Shown piece after piece: positions 11,953 through 21,500 of a stretch of DNA of 23,179 bases (position 1 is the first letter of the stretch; every line of letters starts with the position of its first letter). The position numbers and the translations under genes are program-made. Source of the DNA: a virus. The stretch lies in IMG/VR virus record IMGVR_UViG_3300006352_000013, positions 1 through 23,179 of that record. One strand, given 5' to 3'. Under the pieces are notes generated by a model. That model worked only from the letters and a program-made list of their open reading frames with translations. It had not been told where the DNA came from and ran no database searches.

Positions 11953-14900
11953 TTATAATTTTAAATATTTAAGAGAGGACTCTATGTCTCTGTCTAGTTG
12001 TTTAAATATAGGTAGAATATCTCTAAACTCTTTACCTAATTTTGTTCTTCCTTTTCTTTTTCCTCTTTTGTAAATCTCAAGGTCTCCATTAGCTATATCT
12101 CCTCCAAGCTGAGCTAACACTTCTGCAGCGCCTTCAAGCATTGATATTGAAGCAGCAGGATTCTTAAGAATTAAGAAAGTTTCCAAAGGCCACATATAGA
12201 ATGAAAGCTCTGAATATAGCCTTCTAGAATAGAATGCTAAAGACATAAGCTGTCTTCTTTTTATTTCGTCATCCTCATCTGATGCTATACCTAAAGCTAA
12301 TACAGATAAGGTGTAGGATAGAACTACACTCACAGCTTCAGATACTGTTCTGTGTATCGCAGACTTCTCTCTAGCAGATAGCTGATGCCAGTTGTCTTGC
12401 ATCTTAAGTCCTGAACCAAGGTTGAATATTGATTTACCTAAAGAGGTTACATATCTAATAGTCTCAGTGTACTGACCATAACTCATATCTTCAGAGTGTC
12501 TACTGTAGTATAAATCCTCAGCTGTAAGGTCATCTCTACTAGTAAATACCTGCCCTATACCTCTATATCTTTTTAAAACACCTGGGCCTAACCATTTACG
12601 CATCATAAGTACAGCTTTACCTGAAATAGTTTTCTGAAAGTGAGACGTATTTTTAGAGTCATAGTTACCATTCATATAGTAATTAAGCTCTAGCAGTGCA
12701 TCTTTAATTCTAAACTCTGCATTTAAAAGAGCCTTAGGATTACTAGCATCCAATGTTCTGCCCGTTTTAAGCTCTATAGACCCTAAGTCTATATCTTTTC
12801 TAACCTCTAACTTACCATCAACAGTTTCGTACATCTCATCCATAGACATAGCTCTGTCTCTGCCCTCAACTACTTTACCATCTTTATTTATATACTCTCC
12901 TTTAGAGTTTTTAACTTTAGCAGCATTCATATAAGAATACATAAGTAGATGTTGAACATAATGCTCTCCCATACCATGGAATCCATGAAGTGCCCCTGCG
13001 TCAAAGTTCTGACTTAAGCCTGTGGCTGCCATAAATCTCTTAGCGGATACTGACCAGTCTTGCATTGCCTGGAAACGCTCTCCTAGTAAGTTAGTCTTTG
13101 CTTTAGGTCTTATACGACCTATATCTCCAAATATCTGCCCATTAGCAGCATCTGATGCATATTTTCCTATAGCAGTTATAGCGTCTCTTCCTCCGAAGTC
13201 TACTCCATAGAACAAACCCGACCCTGACTCTATAAATAACATTGTAGAGGCTTGATTAACAGATGCTATTGCGGAGTACGCGTTAAGCATAAGCATTACA
13301 TTTCCAGTCCAAGCCATAACAGCTGAAGCTATCTTGTTTGCCTTAGGACTTCCTAATTGCTTAACACCATACAACCTTGAAGATATTAAACTCTCTAATG
13401 CAAAGTATGTGTTAGATTGCTTACCTCCTACTGTCTCATGCTTAAGTACTGTGGTTCCATCCTCAAGAGTAATCTCTTGGGCCTTTCTTTTACCATTATA
13501 GTTAGGGGACGCTCTTCTAAGATCACTTCCAACTGCTCCTCTAAGAACCTCCAACTCTGGGGCCACCATACTCTTCTCTACGAAGTTTACAGATCCCCAA
13601 TAATCCATTAGAAGCACTGAAGCTAAATCAAAAGACTGTTCCTCTAAAGGAACTATATCATCTTTTCTGTAGTATACAGGTATACTCTCCTGAACCTTAC
13701 CACTCTCATCTAAGGATGCGTGAAGTAATTTCTGAACATCGTACCATTTTTTATTAGCTGTTGCGTCATTATGCTCAACATGATAATCAATGTCTTCCCC
13801 TGTAATATGGAATTTATCTTTGTATATCCTTTTAATAGCTGCAGTTGCACCGTCCTCAAAAGTAGTCTCCATTACAGTCTTCTGTAGGGCAGGCAGTTTC
13901 ATACCTCTACCTCTTCCGCTTAACATAGGATAATTCCTATCTCTCTCAGAAATCATCTCTCTAAAGAACCAGTACATTTTGTAATCTATGTTCTCTTTAT
14001 TTTTCGAGTCTGCAAAGAAATCATACTGAGGGTCTAACCATTTATCTTTAACTATAAAGGTATTTGTCTTGTAATCCCAAGTATTAGTGTTGGCGTCCAT
14101 CCAAGTTTTAAAAACCTTGTTGGCTTCTTTATAGAAAGCACTTTCTATACCATGCTCTTTCTTAGCTTCTGCTCTAGCCTTGTTAACTATAGCCCTAGCC
14201 TCCCAAAAAGGCCTACCAATTCTATCTACTAGGTATTTAGTTACTTTTCCATCCTTGTCTTTAGCAATCATGGGGTCATATAACTTCTGTTGGTCTGTAG
14301 TATTCTTACCTTTAATAAACTCCTTCCATATGGCATGTAACTCTGAAGCCTTATTAACCGTGAGTCGCATCACATTATAATCCGCTATATCTAAAAGCTC
14401 TACAGCCATAGATATAAGATCGTTATTCATATTCCTTGCATCCATTATTATTGAATGCAATTTCCCTAAATCTTTAGGGTCGTTAGAAAGTAATTGTTTG
14501 ATATGGTCAACCTCTTGCTGCCTTACATCAGCAGCTGACTTCTCCATAAGATTGGCTACATAAGCTGCCTTATCTTTTTTATACTGAGCCTTCAATTCCG
14601 CACCTTTCAGGTTTGAGTTCCTCTCATACTCACTAAAAACAGTGAAAGAATTCCCAAAATCTCTAATAGCTATGGCAGTCATTTTACCTGGAATATTTCC
14701 CCATTTCTCAGCTATAGCATTTATAGCAGCTATATTAAATGAAGTTTCCAGTTTAGCTTTCCTAGCAGCTAGCCCTTTGTAATCTAACTTCTTACCTGTT
14801 AAGGAATCTGCAGCAGATACAACCTCCTTTAATGCAGGATCACCCTCTACAGATTGAAGTACATCCTCTAACCCAGAGAAAAAGGATAACCTTGTATTGT

Positions 14901-15549
14901 ATTCAGCTATACTCTCCACATTAAACGCTCCTGCATACTCTAAAGATAGTTCCGCACTAGCCATAAGAGAATCTACTGTATCTAGATAAGTTTTTATAGC
15001 AGCAAGTTCTACTTGAGTCTCTAAGGCCCCCTTAAGTTCTTTAAGTTCCTCTAGATATGCTCTACGATTAAGTTCAATCTGAAACTGAGCAAACTCTTCT
15101 GGAGTTGCAGTCTCCCTCATAGCTTCTACAATTTCTATATCTGAATCTGACAAAGAAGCCATCTTAGTTTGGTTGAGTTTTCGGATACGTTGTATAACTC
15201 TAACCTGCATATCCTGCACAATCTTACTAGTGGTTGTAGGTTTGAACACCTCATGCTCTAAATACAGAGTAGTAGCTTCAAAATCTTCTACTTTCTTATC
15301 TTGTTGTCTTAATGTCTCCTTTAAAGCAGCTAAAGTAGGCTCTCCATTCTTATGGACTCTACCTTTAAACCGACTAGCGTGGGCATCCCCTTCACCAGAA
15401 AGCTGATTTATTGCTTCCCAATCCCCAAACTTATGTTTAAATCCAGGGGTGTGTGCGTGGGCCCACAAGACATCAGCTCTACTGCTTATGTCTTTGTTTG
15501 AGTCATTCTTTAACTCTGTGTATAACTTACTATCTAGTTTACAACTCAT
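11953..15549 (-). CDS. Giant virion-associated protein (1198 residues) after the RNA polymerase
   Basis: The gene starts 1 base after the polymerase stop and encodes a 1198-residue protein. The N-terminus MSCKLD is followed by TPGFKHKFGDWE (34-45) and KNGEPTL (67-73), the linker that precedes ADP-ribosyltransferase domains in phage polyvalent proteins; the same pattern occurs near the start of the upstream polymerase. Residues about 75-350 are charged and helical. Two hydrophobic stretches, about 735-765 (AWTGNVMLMLNAYSAIASV) and 1066-1090 (VVLSYTLSVLALGIA), could insert in a membrane. A basic motif MMRKWLGPGVLKRYRG lies near 986. Synteny with crAss-like giant genes suggests a packaged cargo or ejection protein forming part of the transcription or DNA-entry apparatus. 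That role is inferred; no enzymatic motif was found. Confidence 0.65.
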   Translation of the reverse strand: MSCKLDSKLYTELKNDSNKDISSRADVLWAHAHTPGFKHKFGDWEAINQLSGEGDAHASRFKGRVHKNGEPTLAALKETLRQQDKKVEDFEATTLYLEHEVFKPTTTSKIVQDMQVRVIQRIRKLNQTKMASLSDSDIEIVEAMRETATPEEFAQFQIELNRRAYLEELKELKGALETQVELAAIKTYLDTVDSLMASAELSLEYAGAFNVESIAEYNTRLSFFSGLEDVLQSVEGDPALKEVVSAADSLTGKKLDYKGLAARKAKLETSFNIAAINAIAEKWGNIPGKMTAIAIRDFGNSFTVFSEYERNSNLKGAELKAQYKKDKAAYVANLMEKSAADVRQQEVDHIKQLLSNDPKDLGKLHSIIMDARNMNNDLISMAVELLDIADYNVMRLTVNKASELHAIWKEFIKGKNTTDQQKLYDPMIAKDKDGKVTKYLVDRIGRPFWEARAIVNKARAEAKKEHGIESAFYKEANKVFKTWMDANTNTWDYKTNTFIVKDKWLDPQYDFFADSKNKENIDYKMYWFFREMISERDRNYPMLSGRGRGMKLPALQKTVMETTFEDGATAAIKRIYKDKFHITGEDIDYHVEHNDATANKKWYDVQKLLHASLDESGKVQESIPVYYRKDDIVPLEEQSFDLASVLLMDYWGSVNFVEKSMVAPELEVLRGAVGSDLRRASPNYNGKRKAQEITLEDGTTVLKHETVGGKQSNTYFALESLISSRLYGVKQLGSPKANKIASAVMAWTGNVMLMLNAYSAIASVNQASTMLFIESGSGLFYGVDFGGRDAITAIGKYASDAANGQIFGDIGRIRPKAKTNLLGERFQAMQDWSVSAKRFMAATGLSQNFDAGALHGFHGMGEHYVQHLLMYSYMNAAKVKNSKGEYINKDGKVVEGRDRAMSMDEMYETVDGKLEVRKDIDLGSIELKTGRTLDASNPKALLNAEFRIKDALLELNYYMNGNYDSKNTSHFQKTISGKAVLMMRKWLGPGVLKRYRGIGQVFTSRDDLTAEDLYYSRHSEDMSYGQYTETIRYVTSLGKSIFNLGSGLKMQDNWHQLSAREKSAIHRTVSEAVSVVLSYTLSVLALGIASDEDDEIKRRQLMSLAFYSRRLYSELSFYMWPLETFLILKNPAASISMLEGAAEVLAQLGGDIANGDLEIYKRGKRKGRTKLGKEFRDILPIFKQLDRDIESSLKYLKL

Positions 15550-15550
15550 A

Positions 15551-18500
15551 TTAGCATTTATTAATGTGTGGCGCAGTTAATCTTACTACTTGTGAATAAT
15601 GTAAAGGCTGTCGCAAGGTAGTTAAAAATTCTGTTAACCTCTCCGCGTGGCCTTCCTCTTTTTTGCTTAAGAGTCTGTAACCAGTATTGTTAGAGTCATA
15701 TATACTCGCCCACTTAGCACTCGCTACAGAGTCAGAATTAAAATTAAACTCATTCAATTTTACTCCTCCTTTACCTCTATAACCTAAAGGGTCTCTAGAA
15801 ATATATATAGGGTTACCTGAAATTTTATCCTCTCCTGCGAACTCATACAGCATAGGAGTGTCTTTCCCTTGATTTGTAGTGAATATAGGTTTGCCGTTTT
15901 TACCTAACTTACCTGTGGAAGTTGTTGTAGATTCTCCTTGTATGTCGAATCTGATAAACTTTTTATAAATAATAACAGCAGGCTTACCTTCTGTTTTAGG
16001 TATAGTTTTAGACACAGCTACTTTCTTTGCAGGAAACTTTAATTCCACAGCTAGCGCTCTAGGGAGAGTTAATTTCTTTCCTTTATTAAGTCCTGAGACT
16101 TTATTATCTACCTCTCCTCTATATATATTCCATACGCCATCTGTGTCTGAGAAATCCTCTACAAAAGATTTATTATCAAACTCATGTCTCAGTATTTGAG
16201 ATACCATCTCCTGGAGATATATTCCCGAGCCTTCGCTTCTTAGTACATCTGTAGTATCTTTTACATACTGAGAGAACCCACTATCAATACTCCACTGCAT
16301 TGGTATCATTTTATGGAAAGAAGCTAAAGAGTCTCCAAAACCAGAAGATGAAAACGCCATTCTAACTAATTTACTAGCAAACTTAGCAGTATCCTTGTTC
16401 AAGTACATCTCTTCCCATTCTCTGTAGGCTAAATTCATAACATCTGCAGGGACACTTTTAGTACCTCTAGCAGTAATGTAGCTAGGGTTTTTAAATTCCC
16501 CTTGTCCATTGTGGTTTAACTTACTCCCCAGGAGGCCTAATAGAATACTATTTGGTCTTTTCTCTTGCATAATTCTGAACTCCCTAACAAATGCTGCGTT
16601 ATCTTCTGAATTAAATAATAATCCCTTAGATACAGAGTCCATATCCATACCTCTACTGAAGAACCCACTATACACATAGGAATACATCTTATCCACAATC
16701 CTTGTACGAAGGTCAACATCTTGTGAACCGATATTACCTGTAACGCCTAATATAGCGTTAAGCCCATTCTCCATAAATGGAGAGTTAGATAGGAATTCAC
16801 CTTCGAAGGTATTTAATAGGAAATCTACAGAGTTTTTATACTGTGTTTCCAAAGTTGTATCAGTGAACTTATTAGTGAATCCTTCAAATACAGTACTGTT
16901 ATCTGCTTCTATTTTCTTTTCTCTCATTACCGCTGCCTCTATAAGACTCTTACCTGCAGCTTTAGTACTCACCTTAGTAGCAAGTAGTTGAGAGAATACA
17001 GGATCTGCAACATCTTTAAGATCTTGGAACTTATCTAATATATACTCCTGTAGCTCATAAAAGTCATCCGAAGAGTTATCTTTTAGTAGTCTATTTAAAA
17101 TAGGTATAGTTAATTTATCTTCTAACCTTACCTCCTCTTCTACTTTTTCTTCTACTACCTCCTCAGTCTGCGTTTTTAAGGACTCATTAATCTCAAGAAC
17201 CTCAGCTACTTGTTTTTCAAACTCCTCACTGAACACAATATTAGAAGGAATTTCATTCCCTTGGTAGACAGTAAACATCTCTGCCATCTCTTCTCCTGTG
17301 TACCCATTAAGGTTTGTGCCTGAGTAGTCATTAACTAGATATTCCTTTTCAGGATTCTCTCTTGCAACATTATACAGCTGCTCAATGCTATCTGCTATAT
17401 CATCCTCAGAGATAGATCGCATTCCTTTATTTTCTGTAACCCTTAAATCTTTAGTAGGTAACGCGTAGGACTGTCCTTGCATTCCTTCTCCTTGGCCGTA
17501 TATAGCTCCGAAATTCATAGCAGCTTTGGCTGCACCTTTACCATGCTTTCCCTCAGGATTACTCCCGAACACAAACACTTGGTTATCTTCAAGCTTAGTT
17601 ACAAAGCCTGAGTATGTCTTTCTAGCTCCAATTACTTCTGCTTTAGGGAAGAACGCAGCTTTAGTCCTTGTTAGTGCTTCTTTAAATCCTTTCTTTCCTG
17701 GAAGAGACTCACTACCTAAGGCGTTCATTTGATCTGAAAGCTCTCTCAATATAGGTTGAGCTAAGAATCTATTTACCCATCTATAATCTACCCCTGCTCT
17801 AAGTAATAGGAATCCTATATTAGATGTGTTAGGGTTGAAGTTAGTGTAGTATATATAAGGATCTTTCTCAATATCCACATTGGCGTTCATATACGCAGAT
17901 AAAAGCTGTGTTATAAAGTGACTCTCATTTTCAGATTGCTCTTCATGTAGAGAAGTTCTCCATAGAGGCTCTTCAGCAGTTCCTAGATTAAATCTATGTC
18001 CAATCCCAATGTCTGAGTTAAGGTAGAATCCTGATTGAGTAGAGTTCACTTGGTCTACAATATTGTTAGCTACTGCAGCTACCATCTTTTGACCTATGAT
18101 AAATCTCTCTCTTAGTGCTTCCTGGTAATCAGGGCTTATCATTTTAAGCCCTAGCATTAAATCTTTACCTTTAGAGTCTGTTTCAGGGTTGTTGCTTTCT
18201 ATTAACTTTCTAATAGCATTAGCGTCATCTTTAAGGAAGCTAGCATCCGTAGGGTACATAACCTGAGCCATGTTATCCTTACTTTGTAGTGCGTCTTCCC
18301 ACAACTCTATCCTTCTATTCTCTAGTGATTTCTTACCTTCCTCATTAGAAGGTACTCTAACTAGGTTTCCTGTGTTTCCGTGTGCTGGTCCATCTATTCT
18401 AAGATTAGGTAGTAATAAGAATACTTTATCAATATCAAAATCACTCCCTGTCTTAGCTGTGATGTCTTCGTACACTACAATGGTGTCTCCCATCTCTTCA

Positions 18501-21500
18501 GGTAAAATACCTACTATCTCTAACGAATCCATAGATGCTACAGACTGGTTAGGGATACGATAACCTATAACCTGTAGAGCTTTAGGGTCTATCTTAGACC
18601 TTAACTCCTCATCAGTCATATTCTCATACCCCTTTATGTCTTTAACATATTTATAAGGTAAAAGTATCTGTCCAGGCAGGACTTTCTTGTTCTTCATATC
18701 CAGTCTAGGAGGCTTCAATCTATTAGTAGGAACTATCCATCTAATTTTTCCTCTAACTGAATCACTTAGCTTTCCATATCTATTTTCATCTATCCCTAAA
18801 CCAAAGGCAGACATCTGAGCGAATGACCCTCCTAGGGATTTATACAGTACTGCCTTAGACTTAAGCCCATTTGTTATGATAGACTGAAATCTACGTTTAG
18901 CTTGGAATATAGCATCTAGAGGGACATCCATAGATTCTAACCCTTCCACTATATTCATATTATCAGCCTCTAAAAACTTAGACGCTAAAGCTTGCCTGAA
19001 TAAGGTCTTATCTTTCACAACTCCCGTAGGAACTCCGTCAAAGTCTCTTGTAATTTCAATACCAAACTCTGCTGCAAACTCTACTAAACCTAAATCAGAA
19101 ATTTGTCTCTCCACATCATGAGCCTCTTCAAGCCAGGCTTCACCAGTAAGAGATCCATACATCCCATCAGGATTTATGTTGGCCATTATATTTACTTTAG
19201 CTTGAGAACCTACTATAGTAGGTTTAAATCCTTTTGTAGGTAAATCCTGAGCTAATCCCCAATTTTCATGGCTCTCAGAAGTGAACGTTAAATCTCCCAT
19301 AGAAAGATTACCCGCGTTATCATCTATTTTACCTACAGTGTTTGCTCCAGTTTTTACAGAACTTATTAACCCTATCTGAGCTCCAATCTCTTCACCGTAT
19401 TCTCTTTTATACTCTGCTTCTTTTTCTAGTAAAGTGTCATACACTGTTTGAAGAGAGGTTGTATTTACTAACGCGGGCCATAGCGGCATATAAGCAGTTT
19501 TCTCTATCCTTGGGATAACATAAAAACCTTTAGCCACCATACCTCTCACTGTCCCTTTAACAGGAGTGAACATTGCGTTCTCATAATCAGCTTTAGTAGC
19601 TTTACCTTGCATTATTCTGGTGAACGCTGCGTCTCTAATGTCATTCCATTTACCAACGCCCTTCTCTCTCTGCTTAAATAAAGTAGGAGATACCCAAGTA
19701 GTAGCATCAGCTATATCTGTCTCTCCTTCCCAAAGGTCAGCTATCTCATCCCCTACAAGTTCTCTAAACCTAGGATCTTGACTAACCATAGAAGGGGCCT
19801 CAATATCAGTTATAGTTGCATGGAGGTAATTAGGATGAACCTCCCAATTATCATTTGAATCTTTATAAATTCTAAGCTTAGATACTGGAGTAGTGAAATG
19901 TCCTGTTCTTTTAGGCATATCCTCTACGGTCTTATACATTGCAGGGTGTCCCACAAACAGACCTATAGACTCCCTAGTAGCAATCATAGAATTTAAGATA
20001 TAGTCACCTAGCGCTCTACCTGCTTTATGTTTGTCCTCTATATCTTCAAATGTTTTATCTAAAAGAGCTTTTTCAACTCTTTTATTTATAATAACACCAT
20101 TAGCAACCGTCATAACTCCCAGCTTATCTGCTTTACTTAGATTGTGGTTGTATATCCTTTTAAAAGATAGAGTTATTAATTCTTCTATTTTAGGATTGTT
20201 CAGTATAGACTCATCCTTATCGTTCTGAATAGTGAAAGGTAGGCCTCTAGTATTACCGAATTGACCATATATACCTAACTCTGCAGCTAAACCTGTGGCT
20301 TCACCTTTCTCATTAGCGTTATAACCAAGCTCAGGAAATACCATAGTATCTCCCTTGAATACATTCCCTGTAGGAACTCCATTCTTATCAAAGAATACTG
20401 CGTTATTCTTTTTATCTAAATGGTAGTGATAGAATAGAATCATTTTAGACATATCTCCTGTAGCTTCAGCATTCTTCACATCTTCAAAGGCTTGCCTCTG
20501 AGCTATAAAATCTGCTTCTATATATTCCTTAAATATATCTATTACAGTAGAGTTCTCAAAACTAATTTCATTATCCTCAAAGATTACTCCTGAGTCTTCA
20601 ACTGGAGGGCCTTGTACTGCATAGTCTGTAGAAGCTGTTCCTCTAGCTATAGTACCATGTAACCCTTTAAGAGACCTAGTTATAGCGTTTACCATATGAT
20701 CAGGTCCTAGAAGCTCTGTATAGGCTTTACCCTGAGAATCCGTGCTTGTATTTACCATATGAAGGAACTGTACAAGCTTAAAGTTCTCTCTGTTTAATTT
20801 ACCGTCTTTTACAGTCTCATCTCTTAGCCATCTAACCCATCTAGAATTTGACGTATAAGGTGAGGCTTCTAGTTTGTCTAGGTAAGAAGTGTCTCCTCTA
20901 TGAAGTTTGTCGATTGTAGTGTGTAGAAAACTGTATAATCCATACTTCCAATATAACTTCCCCCCAGGGCCTAACACTGTGTTGTCTACAAGGTCTTCCT
21001 TGAATACAGCTTCTGCTAAAGCTAAGGTATTAATACCAGATTCATCTGTAATTATAGAACGTACATCACCCTCTTCATCCTCTAGGATAGGCTTATTACT
21101 ATCAGTCTTCTTAGCTTTATGTGCGGACTCTATTAGGTTAGATATAGTAGTAGAGCCTTTAGCTTTACTACTTTGAAACACATAATTCAAACCTGACATT
21201 AACATAGTGTACCCTATCGTAGGATCTTCCTCAGTAGATGTATTCAGAATATGGTACTTTAACGCTGCCTTAGACATGGTAACACCAATAGACTCTAATA
21301 GGTTTAATATTTTTGCATTAAACTGAGCTAAAGGGAGGTCGTTCCTTCGAGCGTACCCAATCTCCTTAACTAGTTTATTATAATCACTTAAAGCATCCTC
21401 AGCTGCTTTTAAATCGAGTACTTTTCTACCCGCTCTACTTACAGTAAGTAACTTTTTCTCAAAATTTACTTGCCACGTAGCTAGTATATCCTTCTCACTG

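Noticed and set aside
13022-13210. Plus-strand frames inside the minus-strand giant genes (e.g. 13022, 13417, 14180, 15173, 17526, 18270, 20031, 20907)
   Set aside because: They lie wholly within long, convincing minus-strand genes, have low-complexity Ser/Leu-rich products and no leaders of their own; they are shadows.
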